A stretch of 18,544 nucleotides of DNA, from NCBI GenBank assembly GCA_027858455.1, contig JAQICQ010000135.1:1-18544 (forward strand), read 5' to 3'. The notes beneath the pieces were generated by a model. That model did no database searches. It worked only from the letters and a program-made list of their open reading frames with translations, and was not told the origin of the DNA. Below are positions 6,993 to 14,742 of this stretch, in pieces. Source of the stretch: Elusimicrobiota bacterium (lineage in GTDB: Bacteria; CG03; SLGR01; JAGXOG01). Made by a program: the position numbers and the translations under genes. Every line of letters begins with the position of its first letter. Positions within the stretch are counted from its first letter, which is position 1.

Positions 6993-8459
6993 ATGGATAA
7001 TAAGGATACAGTACTTAAAAACACAGTTGAAAGATGTCGCGAGCAGAACATAATACTGCCAACTTATGAACAGATGAGAAACCCTGAGAAGATACCGGCA
7101 GGGATAAAGAAAGAACTTGAAAATATAGGTCTCTGGGACCTGAATTCAAGAAACCTCTTTAGAATTACCTGGAAAAACGAGCCGATAAAAAAAGGCGGCC
7201 AGTTCGGCGGGGTTAACTATCTGGAAATTCCGAAAGAAATTACCGGTTTGAAATCAAGAATGATAGTACTTGTAGGGAAATATTTTCCGACGGGCTCCCA
7301 TAAAGTAGGAGCTACTTTCGGACCTCTTGTATCCCGTCTTATTGACGGAACTTTTGACCCCACTACCCAAAAAGCCGTCTGGCCTTCTACAGGCAACTAC
7401 TGCAGAGGCGGCGCATATAATTCCAGCCTTCTGGCATGCGATGCTGTAGCGATACTTCCCGAAGATATGTCTCGGGAAAGATTTGACTGGCTAAAAGGAT
7501 TAGGCACAGAAGTATTTGCCACCCCGGGATGCGAAAGCAATGTAAAAGAAATCTATGACAAATGCCATGAACTTAAAAAAGATCGCGGTGACGATATTGT
7601 CGTGCTAAACCAGTTCGATGAAATAGCAAATCCCACATGGCACTATGCGGTAACCGGTAAAGCAATGGAAGAAGTTTTTAATAAAGAGAAAAAAGAAGGC
7701 CAGCGTATGTCGGCCGTCTGCCTCACTCAGGGCTCGGCAGGCACACTCGGCGCAGGCGAATATTTAAAAGAAGTATTCCCTAACATTAAAGTTACAGCCG
7801 CAGAAGCCCTCCAGTGTCCGACACTTCTTATTAACGGATACGGCGGACACAGAATAGAGGGCATCGGCGATAAACATGTTCCCTGGATCCATAATCTTAA
7901 AAATACGGATATTGTTGCCGACATAGATGATAACGCATGTATTTCTGTTATGCGCCTCTTTAATGAACCGGCGGGCAAGAAATTTCTCAACGGATTAGGA
8001 GTATCAAGCGATATCACAGATAAGCTTAATCTACTCGGGATATCATCAATAGCCAATATCCTTTCTGCAATAAAAACAGCAAAATATTATGAGATGAACG
8101 AGAACGACATACTATTTACCGTAGCCACCGATTCAATGGAAATGTATAACTCCAGGATGACCGAGTACCGCGAAAAAGACGGTGAATATACAGATAAAAC
8201 AGCCGGCGTGGATTACGGTAAATATATAGACAATATCGGCCTAGATTATATGCTGGAAACCTCCTATTACGACAAAAAACGGATGCATAATCTCAAATAC
8301 TTTACCTGGATCGAACAGCAGGGTAAAGAGGTTGATGAACTAAATGCCCAGTGGTATGACGATAATTACTGGACAGACCAGTTTATGGCATATAAAGAAT
8401 GGGATGAAAAAATCAAAGAATTCAACGAAAGAACCGGTCTCTTAAAAAAATATCAATAA
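6993..8459 (+). CDS. Fold-type II PLP-dependent enzyme (TrpB/cysteine-synthase-like), substrate unknown
   Basis: 488 residues, ATG with AAAGGAG nine bases upstream. The PLP Schiff-base lysine is probably Lys104 in PTGSHKVGATFGP (99-111), a GSHK variant of the GAHK/SxK motif of tryptophan synthase beta and cysteine synthase. PSTGNYCRGG (131-140) corresponds to the substrate-carboxylate loop and GSAGTLGAGE (247-256) to the phosphate-binding Gly loop. The family is usually annotated only as a PLP-dependent protein beta subunit or cysteine-synthase-like; the extended C-terminus (about 340-488, rich in Tyr, Asp and Trp) has no assigned role that I recognise. Neighbours downstream are a permease, a cysteine desulfurase and a Se/S-carrier-like protein, so a sulfur-amino-acid substrate is a reasonable inference. 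Tryptophan synthase is unlikely: there is no trpA nearby and the motifs differ. Confidence 0.85.
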   Translation: MDNKDTVLKNTVERCREQNIILPTYEQMRNPEKIPAGIKKELENIGLWDLNSRNLFRITWKNEPIKKGGQFGGVNYLEIPKEITGLKSRMIVLVGKYFPTGSHKVGATFGPLVSRLIDGTFDPTTQKAVWPSTGNYCRGGAYNSSLLACDAVAILPEDMSRERFDWLKGLGTEVFATPGCESNVKEIYDKCHELKKDRGDDIVVLNQFDEIANPTWHYAVTGKAMEEVFNKEKKEGQRMSAVCLTQGSAGTLGAGEYLKEVFPNIKVTAAEALQCPTLLINGYGGHRIEGIGDKHVPWIHNLKNTDIVADIDDNACISVMRLFNEPAGKKFLNGLGVSSDITDKLNLLGISSIANILSAIKTAKYYEMNENDILFTVATDSMEMYNSRMTEYREKDGEYTDKTAGVDYGKYIDNIGLDYMLETSYYDKKRMHNLKYFTWIEQQGKEVDELNAQWYDDNYWTDQFMAYKEWDEKIKEFNERTGLLKKYQ

Positions 8460-8586
8460 AAAGAAAAACTTTTTATTACTTCTAATTGCCGGAATTCTGG
8501 CAAAAACAGCCTGGGACCTCTTAATACCCGTACTGCCGCCGTATCTGCTTGAGTGCTTAAATTCTCCTGTTCTTACAGGAATAATT
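8446..8586 (+). other. In-frame 5' extension of the MFS gene encoding transmembrane helix 1, no standard start codon
   Basis: The frame of the permease stays open upstream of ATG 8587 to an in-frame TAA at 8443-8445. The 47 extra codons encode a Lys/Asn stretch, a hydrophobic helix (FLLLLIAGILAKTAWDLL) and IPVLPPYLL, which is what MFS helix 1 and the following loop look like. No ATG, GTG or TTG occurs in this extension; only ATC, ATT, ATA and CTG are present. It overlaps the end of the PLP gene by 14 bases, next to a run of seven A (8444-8450). Possible explanations are a rare start, a +1 shift from the PLP gene, or an indel. Confidence 0.6.
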
Positions 8587-9579
8587 ATGGGGTCCGCACC
8601 GGTCATAACATTGCTGCTCCGACCTTATATAAGCCGGAAAATATATTTATACGGCGCCAGACGCTTTATCTTTTTAGGCCTTATTGCCTCCTTTGCAGGC
8701 ACCCTTCTTTATCCGTATTTTGATAGTTTCCTCCCTCTTCTGATTTTAAGGACAGTCCAGGGCAGCGGTCTGATACTCTTTTTTTTCTCCTCAATTACAA
8801 TGGTAAGTTTAATGATTCCCGCAAACAGGAGAGGAGAACTTTTCGGAATATATACAACCGTATTTATCTTCCCTCTGCTTTTTTCCCCTTTTCTCGGTTC
8901 ATACATATCGGCCCGTTTTTCCTTTTTAATCCTTACAAAAATTTCCGCAGCTGTTATAATTGCTTCCTCTTTTCTTATTCTGTTTTTAGATAATTTCAGT
9001 CAGAAAAAAAGAAAATCCGATATCAGTATACTCCCGATTTTAAAAAAGAAGGAGATTCTTATGCCTCTGCTTTTAATATTCTTTATAATTACCTGCGATG
9101 CCGGGCTTATAGTTTTTCTTCCTATTGCCGCCGGTGAACATAATATAACTAACTTCACTCTCTATTTTACGGTCTTTGCTCTTTCTACTATCTCTATACG
9201 CATCTTTCTCGGAAAAAAATTTGATATCCACCCCCGGAAAAACCTCATAATCATAAGTGTTTTTACCATAGCCGCGGGTATCCTCATCCTTTCCAGGCTG
9301 ACCTTTCCGGCTCTGATTATTGCCGGTATCATTTACGGCGCAGGATACGCTGTCGCCGACTCAAATCTGCTCCCCTATATTTTCGACAGGCTGACCGGCA
9401 GCCCCAAAGAAGCAGCGGTAACTACCTACAGTATCGCCTTTGACAGCGCTTACCTTGTAGGCCCTGTTTTTCTTGGAAGCATTGCCGGGAAAACCAGTTA
9501 TTCTACCCTCTTTGTCTTTGCCGCAGGCTTAATTATAGCTGCAGGGATACTCTTTATTTTTACAACCCGAGAAGTATAA
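8587..9579 (+). CDS. Major facilitator superfamily permease (start uncertain)
   Basis: Inner-membrane permease. From ATG 8587 it has 330 residues that are almost all membrane helices. A degenerate motif A (RPYISRKIYLYGARRF) lies between the expected helices 2 and 3, and the second half carries the matching FDIHPRKNL loop. AGGA at 8577-8580, six bases before ATG, supports that start, but it would drop helix 1, which is clearly encoded just upstream (see 8446-8586). With the extension the protein has about 377 residues and a normal MFS layout of about 12 helices. It sits between the PLP enzyme and the cysteine desulfurase on the same strand, so uptake or export of a sulfur compound is plausible; the substrate cannot be read from sequence. 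Confidence 0.82.
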   Translation: MGSAPVITLLLRPYISRKIYLYGARRFIFLGLIASFAGTLLYPYFDSFLPLLILRTVQGSGLILFFFSSITMVSLMIPANRRGELFGIYTTVFIFPLLFSPFLGSYISARFSFLILTKISAAVIIASSFLILFLDNFSQKKRKSDISILPILKKKEILMPLLLIFFIITCDAGLIVFLPIAAGEHNITNFTLYFTVFALSTISIRIFLGKKFDIHPRKNLIIISVFTIAAGILILSRLTFPALIIAGIIYGAGYAVADSNLLPYIFDRLTGSPKEAAVTTYSIAFDSAYLVGPVFLGSIAGKTSYSTLFVFAAGLIIAAGILFIFTTREV

Positions 9580-9589
9580 TAAAATTGCT

Positions 9590-10744
9590 ATGATATATTT
9601 AGACAATGCTGCAACAAGTTTTCCCAAACCCCCCGGGGTTGCCGAAGCGGTAGGTGAATATTTATCCGAATACAGCGTATCATCCGGACGAAGCTCTTAT
9701 CCGGCGGCGGTAAAAGTTTCAAAAAAAATATTTACCTGCCGGCAAAATATCGCAAAACTTTTTAATATATCCGATGCTTCACGAATAGTATTTACTTTAA
9801 ATGCAACTGCCGCCTTAAATACCGCATTAAAAGGTATCTTGAGAAAAAATTCAACAGCTCTTATTTCCTCTCTCGAGCATAATGCAATTGCCAGACCTCT
9901 AAATTACTTAAAAGAAACTAAAAATATTAATATACTTACTCTTAAATCCGATAAAGACGGTTACATAATTAAAGAGGATTTAGAAAACAAACTCGCAAAA
10001 AAAATTGATATCGTCGCAGTAAACCATGCGTCAAATGTTTTCGGGCTGGTGCAGGACATAAAAACTATCGGCGCCATCTGCAAAAAACACGGGACTCTTT
10101 TTATGGTAGATGCGGCTCAAACTGCCGGCGAAATAAAAATAGATGTCAAAGATATGAATATAGATATTCTCGCAGCATCCGGCCACAAAGGACTTTTAAG
10201 TCCGGCGGGTGTGGGCTTTTTATATCTTCGTAAAGGTATAGAATTCCCCCCTCTCGTTCACGGAGGCACGGGCTCCAATTCAGAACAAAGCATACAACCG
10301 AAATTCTGGCCGGATAAAATGGAAAGCGGGACTTTAAATATAGGTTCCATCATAGGACTGGAAAAGTCCACTGAATTTATTTTAAAGCGGACAGTTAAAG
10401 AGATATCAGAAAAAAAATCCGCAATTACCTCTTATTTAATCCAAAACCTTAATCAAATTAAAGGCCTATCGCTATACGGCCCGGACAACCCAGGTCCTGA
10501 CAAACCCCGTTCGGACAAGAAAAGAACCTCCCCTGTTTCTTTTAATATCGCGGGGAAAACACCATCGGAAATCGCAGAAATACTCAATAAAAAAAATATC
10601 TGTGTGAGAACAGGGCTTCACTGCGCCCCTATGGCGCATAAATTTTTAAAGACCTATCCGGAAGGCACCGTCCGGGCATCGGCGGGTTATTTTACAAAAG
10701 AAAAAGAGATAGACAGATTAATAGCTACTCTTAAAAGTATATGA
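9590..10744 (+). CDS. Cysteine desulfurase (class V aminotransferase fold)
   Basis: Removes sulfur (or selenium from selenocysteine) from cysteine as an enzyme-bound persulfide, using PLP. 384 residues. YLDNAATSFPKP (3-14) is the hallmark N-terminus, His97 stacks on PLP, Asp174 (VDAAQ) contacts the ring nitrogen, Lys200 in SGHKG binds PLP and Cys345 in RTGLHCAP is the catalytic cysteine. The short Cys loop and overall layout match the SufS/CsdA-like group, in particular the subfamily often found beside DUF3343. A 15-residue repeat insert lies at 297-311. The gene starts 10 bases after the permease stop and has no Shine-Dalgarno site. No scaffold gene (iscU, sufU) is adjacent, although a stand-alone Nfu lies 2 kb away on the other strand. 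Confidence 0.92.
   Translation: MIYLDNAATSFPKPPGVAEAVGEYLSEYSVSSGRSSYPAAVKVSKKIFTCRQNIAKLFNISDASRIVFTLNATAALNTALKGILRKNSTALISSLEHNAIARPLNYLKETKNINILTLKSDKDGYIIKEDLENKLAKKIDIVAVNHASNVFGLVQDIKTIGAICKKHGTLFMVDAAQTAGEIKIDVKDMNIDILAASGHKGLLSPAGVGFLYLRKGIEFPPLVHGGTGSNSEQSIQPKFWPDKMESGTLNIGSIIGLEKSTEFILKRTVKEISEKKSAITSYLIQNLNQIKGLSLYGPDNPGPDKPRSDKKRTSPVSFNIAGKTPSEIAEILNKKNICVRTGLHCAPMAHKFLKTYPEGTVRASAGYFTKEKEIDRLIATLKSI
10478..10522 (+). repeat. 15-bp tandem repeat inside the cysteine desulfurase gene
   Basis: Three decaying 15-base units at 10478, 10493 and 10508 encode GPDNP, GPDKP and RSDKK. Each is five codons, so the frame is kept. They form a Pro/Asp/Lys-rich loop in the C-terminal domain, about 35 residues before the catalytic Cys345. 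Confidence 0.65.
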
Positions 10745-10751
10745 TTTTGCT

Positions 10752-10973
10752 ATGAAAAAATATCTGATTACTTTTGAAAATACCTACAGAGTCCTTGAGG
10801 CTGAAAAAAGATTAACCGGGGTCTTTAACGGCGTTACAACTATTCCTACGCCGGAAAGTATGTCAACTGACTGCGGAGTTTCTCTTTCATTAAAATCAAA
10901 CAAGAGCCGAACTGAGGTAAGAACTGTTTTAAAAGATTCCGGAATTTCTTTTTCTAAAATAATTAAATCTTAA
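10752..10973 (+). CDS. DUF3343 (putative Se/S carrier-like) protein
   Basis: 73 residues. The start MKKYLITFENTYRVLEAEKRL and the central MSTDCGVSL with a single Cys41 match DUF3343, a family named as putative Se/S carriers and often adjacent to SufS-like desulfurases and SirA/YedF-type proteins. Cys41 would accept the persulfide or selenide from the preceding desulfurase, whose stop is only 7 bases upstream. There is no Shine-Dalgarno site; the bases before ATG (TTGCT) repeat those before the desulfurase start, so coupling is likely. No selD, selA, yedE or yedF is visible in the window, so sulfur and selenium roles remain equally open. Confidence 0.82.
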   Translation: MKKYLITFENTYRVLEAEKRLTGVFNGVTTIPTPESMSTDCGVSLSLKSNKSRTEVRTVLKDSGISFSKIIKS

Positions 10974-10993
10974 ACCCTACTCTTCTTTAAGAT
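10967..10993. terminator. Inverted repeat between convergent gene ends
   Basis: ATCTTAAA (10967-10974) and TTTAAGAT (10986-10993) form a perfect 8-bp stem with an 11-base loop. It covers the stop codons of the DUF3343 gene and the oppositely oriented ftsB-like gene, only 3 bases apart. The stem is AT-rich and so would be weak. It could serve either direction, or be chance in AT-rich DNA. Confidence 0.3.
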
Positions 10994-11252
10994 AAAATTT
11001 AATTTCTCCGGGCTCAACAAGCCCCATACGCTCACGGGCAATAAACTTAACATAATCATCTTCTGTCTTTATCCATTCCAACTTCTGCTTTAATTCAGCG
11101 TTTTTTTTATCAAGCATAGCGGTCTTTTCGCGATAATAATCTTTATCTTCCTTCAGCTTAATTATATTTTTGAAATTAGATACAGAAAAGATTATTACAG
11201 CCGCTATAAATGCCCCTGCTATATATATAAGTTTTGAACCCGATCCACTCAT
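10977..11252 (-). CDS. FtsB/DivIC-like septum formation protein
   Basis: 91 residues with the family layout: short cytoplasmic N-terminus, one transmembrane helix (about 8-25), a Lys/Glu-rich coiled coil (about 32-66) and the conserved end FIARERMGLVEPGEIKFYL (69-87). Such bitopic proteins join FtsL and FtsQ/DivIB in the divisome. Location downstream of enolase is the usual bacterial arrangement (eno-ftsB), which supports the call. The stop lies 3 bases from that of the convergent DUF3343 gene. ATG 11252 lacks a closely spaced ribosome site; a GGAGG lies 17 bases upstream inside a small hairpin. Confidence 0.85.
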   Translation of the reverse strand: MSGSGSKLIYIAGAFIAAVIIFSVSNFKNIIKLKEDKDYYREKTAMLDKKNAELKQKLEWIKTEDDYVKFIARERMGLVEPGEIKFYLKEE

Positions 11253-11265
11253 CTGCTTAATTTAA

Positions 11266-11280
11266 TTTGCCTCCGGCAAA
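11266..11280 (-). promoter_or_regulatory. Small hairpin exposing GGAGG upstream of ftsB
   Basis: On the minus strand TTTGCC GGA GGCAAA is a perfect 6-bp stem with a 3-base loop, and the GGAGG ribosome-site sequence lies in its loop and 3' side. It is 17 bases before ATG 11252, far for a normal start. The rest of the 130-base spacer (11253-11382) between enolase and this gene shows no open frame or promoter I trust. Confidence 0.3.
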
Positions 11281-11382
11281 CTTAATATAACAATATCTCC
11301 CAAACTTAAAACACATATAATTAAGATCCCCGTGAAATTATTCTTATCATGAAACGAGTGTGCTTTCGCTAAAAAATCATGC

Positions 11383-12690
11383 TTAGGCATAATTTTTCTT
11401 AACGCTCCGCAGGTTATAAAAAGCGTCCTTTCCGTAATATTCCGCTCCGGAGCCAAGTAAATCTTCAATTCTAAGAAGCTGATTATATTTAGCAACCCGG
11501 TCGGTTCTTGAAGGCGCTCCGGTCTTTATCTGCCCGGCGTTGGTCGCAACAACTAAATCAGCGATAGTGGTATCCTCTGTCTCTCCAGAACGGTGAGAAA
11601 CAACTGCGGTAAAAGAGGCCTGCCTGGCCATACGGATAGCTTCCATGGTTTCAGTAAGAGTCCCTATCTGATTGAGCTTTATTAATATTGAATTTGTGCT
11701 TTTCTCTTCTATTCCCCTGGAGAGGCGTTTTGTATTTGTTACATAGAGATCGTCCCCTACTATCTGCACCTTATCGCCTAATTTTTGTGTCATTAACTTA
11801 AAACCGTCCCAGTCCTGCTCGGCAAGCCCGTCTTCAATGGATATAACAGGATATCTGTTAACGAGGTCAGAATAAAATTCAACCATCTCTTTAGAATTCA
11901 TCGTCCTGCCTTCGCCTTTAAGTTCATAGAGTTCTTTATCGGCGTTGTAAAACTCCGTAGCCGCCGGGTCCATCGCGATAAATATATCCTTCCCCGGCTC
12001 ATACCCTGCTTTTTCAACTGCTTCTATTATGACAGAAAGAGCTGCCTCGTTTGACGGTAAATCCGGCGCAAATCCCCCCTCATCACCTACGGCGGTATTT
12101 AAACCTTTGGCCTTTAAAACTTCTTTAAGATTGTGGAAAGTCTCTGCGCACATCCGAAGAGCCGAGGTGAAATTCTTTGCCCCCACAGGCATCACCATAA
12201 ATTCCTGTATATCAACATTATTATCAGCATGTTCGCCGCCGTTTAAAATATTCATCATGGGAACAGGCAGTGCCCGGGCATTTACGCCTCCGATATATCT
12301 GTAAAGTTCAAGACCGCTGAAATTTGCCGCTGCTTTTGCCGCGGCCAGCGATACTCCGAGAATTGCGTTTGCTCCCAGTTTAGACTTATTTTCGGTACCA
12401 TCTAATTCTATCATTATGCTATCTATTAAAACCTGTCTGAGAACACTGACACCCTTGAGCTCTTTAAATATTTTTTTATTTACGTTTTCAACGGCCTTTA
12501 ATACTCCTTTACCCATATACTCTTTGCCGCCGTCTCTAAGTTCTACCGCTTCAAAAGCTCCGGTCGAAGCACCGCTCGGTACGGCGGCTCTGCCGTATGC
12601 GCCGCTTTTGGTTATAATTTCTACTTCTACTGTTGGGTTGCCCCGTGAATCCAGTATCTGCCTTGCTCTTATATCTGCTATTTTACTCAT
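11383..12690 (-). CDS. eno: Enolase
   Basis: Interconverts 2-phosphoglycerate and phosphoenolpyruvate in glycolysis and gluconeogenesis. 435 residues, standard length. Expected catalytic and metal residues are all visible: Glu204 in VGDEGGFAPD, Lys338 in LIKLNQIG, Lys389 in QIKTG, and Mg ligands Asp241, Glu286 and Asp313. The signature LIKLNQIGTLTET (336-348) and SHRSGETEDT (365-374) are intact, as is the substrate loop PSGASTG (38-44). AAAGGA lies eight bases before ATG 12690. It follows the nfu gene by 12 bases on the same strand. Confidence 0.97.
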   Translation of the reverse strand: MSKIADIRARQILDSRGNPTVEVEIITKSGAYGRAAVPSGASTGAFEAVELRDGGKEYMGKGVLKAVENVNKKIFKELKGVSVLRQVLIDSIMIELDGTENKSKLGANAILGVSLAAAKAAANFSGLELYRYIGGVNARALPVPMMNILNGGEHADNNVDIQEFMVMPVGAKNFTSALRMCAETFHNLKEVLKAKGLNTAVGDEGGFAPDLPSNEAALSVIIEAVEKAGYEPGKDIFIAMDPAATEFYNADKELYELKGEGRTMNSKEMVEFYSDLVNRYPVISIEDGLAEQDWDGFKLMTQKLGDKVQIVGDDLYVTNTKRLSRGIEEKSTNSILIKLNQIGTLTETMEAIRMARQASFTAVVSHRSGETEDTTIADLVVATNAGQIKTGAPSRTDRVAKYNQLLRIEDLLGSGAEYYGKDAFYNLRSVKKNYA

Positions 12691-12702
12691 AATAATTATC
12701 CT

Positions 12703-12930
12703 TTAAACTGATTCTACCGATTTTACATCTTTAATCTGACTTTTAAGTTCTCTTTCAATTCCCATCTTTAATGTCATCTGAGACATGGGACACCCTGCGC
12801 AGGCGCCTGTTAAACTGACTTTAACCACACCTTCGTCGGTTATTTCTTTAAGCACCACATCTCCGCCGTCGGCCTGCAAGGACGGCCTTACTTCATCTAA
12901 AACTTCCTTAACTTTTGCTTTATCTATCAC
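12703..12930 (-). CDS. Nfu-type (NifU C-terminal domain) Fe-S cluster scaffold
   Basis: 75 residues consisting only of the NifU C-terminal-like domain. Residues VLDEVRPSLQADGGDVVL (10-27) are the family signature and Cys44-x-x-Cys47 in GACAGCP binds a 4Fe-4S cluster across a dimer. It carries assembled clusters to target enzymes. GTG start at 12930 with AGGAG eight bases upstream. It is the likely partner of the cysteine desulfurase at 9590-10744, although that gene is on the other strand. The 72 bases upstream contain a TATAAT on the minus strand but no good -35. Confidence 0.93.
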   Translation of the reverse strand: MIDKAKVKEVLDEVRPSLQADGGDVVLKEITDEGVVKVSLTGACAGCPMSQMTLKMGIERELKSQIKDVKSVESV

Positions 12931-13002
12931 AATTAAAACTCCTGTTTATTCTTTAATTATATATTTGCAGCTGCTGCTTTTTCTGATGTCTATAAAATGA
13001 TA

Positions 13003-13923
13003 TCAATTATCCCTGTTTTTTTCAAGCAGTTCCATCCCTTTTGAGCCTGCTATCCCTGCTATAAAAAACACTAAATAATAAAATATTTCTCCTGCCGAGG
13101 ATGGCAGGGTGTTTTTGGCGGTTATTATCGCTATCTCTACTTTTTCGGCCGAAACAATATCAGGATAGGCTTTAAAAGGCCATAATACTATCAGGGAGCC
13201 GACAACCAGCCCGACTAAAAAAGCAAGGGTCTTATCTCTTTTCTTATTAAGAAGATATTTCATTACCCTCACAAAAAATACCAGCCCGGCTATGCAGCCA
13301 AGCCCGAAAACCAAAAGCACAGTAAACGAATATAGTCCCTGATTAGATTCCGGATGGGATAAAAAATTTTTAATATGACCTATTACCGGTTGATAAACAC
13401 CCACAACCAGTAGGATAAAAGACCCGCTGATACCCGGAAGTATCATCGCCGATATAGCAACGGCGGCGCTTATAAAAACAACTAAAAGAGACAGCTCGCT
13501 GCCGGGTTTAATGGCTCCGAATTTGTAAATCCCGCCCACCAGTAGAATTCCGGGAATAATATATACGAGATTTTTAAAGTTTTTTTTGTCTATCATCTCG
13601 TATGGTATAAGAATTGAAGCCATTATAAGCCCCGCAAAAAAGGAGAGCGTTGGACCGGGCTGAAATTTCAAAAGGTAATCCATAACCCATGCCAGCCCCG
13701 CTATAGAAATTATAGAGCCTATTAAAATCTGAAGTAGAAAAAATCCGTCAATTTTTTTAAATTCATCCCGGAACTTTGACGGTATAAAAATTTTGAGACT
13801 TAAATTACTTACAGCAAAAATGAGCCGGGTATATATACCGAGTATGAGAGCAAATGTGCCCCCGCTGACTCCGGGTATAATATTTGCCAACCCTATCAGT
13901 AAACCTTTAATTACATTAATCAT
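13003..13923 (-). CDS. DUF368 membrane protein (PopT-type undecaprenyl phosphate translocase family)
   Basis: 306 residues, nearly all hydrophobic helices. It has the paired hallmark motifs of DUF368: IPGVSGGT (16-23) near the N-terminus and LPGISGS (162-168) in the second half, reflecting internal duplication. Members of the family (PopT) were identified as flippases that return the C55-phosphate lipid carrier across the inner membrane for cell-wall and LPS precursor synthesis, which fits the envelope genes upstream. GAAGGGA lies about 11 bases before ATG 13923. The 103-base spacer to the crp-like gene holds a TTGACT on the minus strand (13984-13989) that could be part of a promoter, without a good -10. 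The exact transported lipid is inferred from the family. Confidence 0.88.
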   Translation of the reverse strand: MINVIKGLLIGLANIIPGVSGGTFALILGIYTRLIFAVSNLSLKIFIPSKFRDEFKKIDGFFLLQILIGSIISIAGLAWVMDYLLKFQPGPTLSFFAGLIMASILIPYEMIDKKNFKNLVYIIPGILLVGGIYKFGAIKPGSELSLLVVFISAAVAISAMILPGISGSFILLVVGVYQPVIGHIKNFLSHPESNQGLYSFTVLLVFGLGCIAGLVFFVRVMKYLLNKKRDKTLAFLVGLVVGSLIVLWPFKAYPDIVSAEKVEIAIITAKNTLPSSAGEIFYYLVFFIAGIAGSKGMELLEKNRDN

Positions 13924-14026
13924 AATATATAAGTCCCTTCTTTAAATTTTTAACATATCTATAGTTTAATCCTATATTACATAAGTCAATGAATGCCGCC
14001 CTTTGGCTTTTAATAATCATGTGAAT

Positions 14027-14707
14027 TTAATCGGCAAGTTTATTTTTTAGTTTTAAAAGGTTTGGTATTATAATAACGGAATTATGGATTTCAATAAGCT
14101 TTTCTTTTTTAAGATTACCTAGGTTTCTGGATATAACTTCACGGGCAGTGCCGACAAGCTCGCTTAATTCCTGATGGGTAATCGCTATTTCTACAGGTTT
14201 ATTCTTATTTTCAATCTTCTGCTTGTCAGCCTGAGCAACAAGGCACATAATTAAACGATCCCTTACTTTATGAAAAGCAAACATCTCTATCTCTTTATCA
14301 GCATTTCTCAAACGGGAACAGAGCGTCTTGGATATGGTAAGAAGTATCTTGGGCTTGCTTATTAAAAACTTCTGAAAATCTCTGTGTTTTATAACATACA
14401 GCCGTGTGTCCTCAAGAGCCAGCGCATACGCGGAGCGCTGGTTTTTTTCCAAGAGCGCCATCTCTCCGAAGAAGTCGCCTTCCCCGAGATAATCGAGAGT
14501 TTTAATCTGCCCGGAAGAGGACATCTTATATATCTTAATCCTGCCTTCGGCTACTATATAAAATTTGTCTCCCTCATCGGTTTCCGAAAAGATATGCTCG
14601 TTTTTAGCGCATTCTTTTCTTGAAAATATTTTCTCAATCTCTTTTAAGTCCTTATCATTTAGATTATTAAATATGGGAACTTTTTTAAGTATACTGAATA
14701 TAGTCAT
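14027..14707 (-). CDS. Crp/Fnr-family transcription regulator
   Basis: 226 residues. Residues 5-110 form a cyclic-nucleotide-binding domain; the phosphate-binding cassette FFGEMALLEKNQRSA (79-93) keeps the Gly-Glu and Arg-Ser/Ala residues that hold cNMP in CRP, so nucleotide binding is possible. A long dimer helix follows (about 113-145). The Crp-type helix-turn-helix is at about 176-202 (ITHQELSELVGTAREVISRN), close to the classical CRP/FNR recognition helix. The three Cys (33, 130, 155) do not form an FNR N-terminal iron-sulfur motif, so it is not a typical FNR. No Shine-Dalgarno site precedes ATG 14707. Targets cannot be deduced. Confidence 0.92.
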   Translation of the reverse strand: MTIFSILKKVPIFNNLNDKDLKEIEKIFSRKECAKNEHIFSETDEGDKFYIVAEGRIKIYKMSSSGQIKTLDYLGEGDFFGEMALLEKNQRSAYALALEDTRLYVIKHRDFQKFLISKPKILLTISKTLCSRLRNADKEIEMFAFHKVRDRLIMCLVAQADKQKIENKNKPVEIAITHQELSELVGTAREVISRNLGNLKKEKLIEIHNSVIIIPNLLKLKNKLAD

Positions 14708-14713
14708 GCAATG

Positions 14714-14742
14714 ACTTTATTTTATACTTCTTTTTTTGTCAA
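14714..14742 (-). promoter_or_regulatory. Possible promoter giving a leaderless crp-like transcript
   Basis: A perfect TTGACA reads on the minus strand at 14742-14737. A hexamer TAAAGT follows after 17 bases (14719-14714) and matches the -10 consensus at four of six positions. Transcription would begin near 14707, which is the A of the ATG. The 38-base gap contains no ribosome site, consistent with a leaderless start. Confidence 0.4.

Noticed and set aside
11262..11495. 77-codon minus-strand open frame overlapping the enolase 3' end
   Set aside because: No ribosome site, overlaps enolase in another frame, no recognisable protein features.
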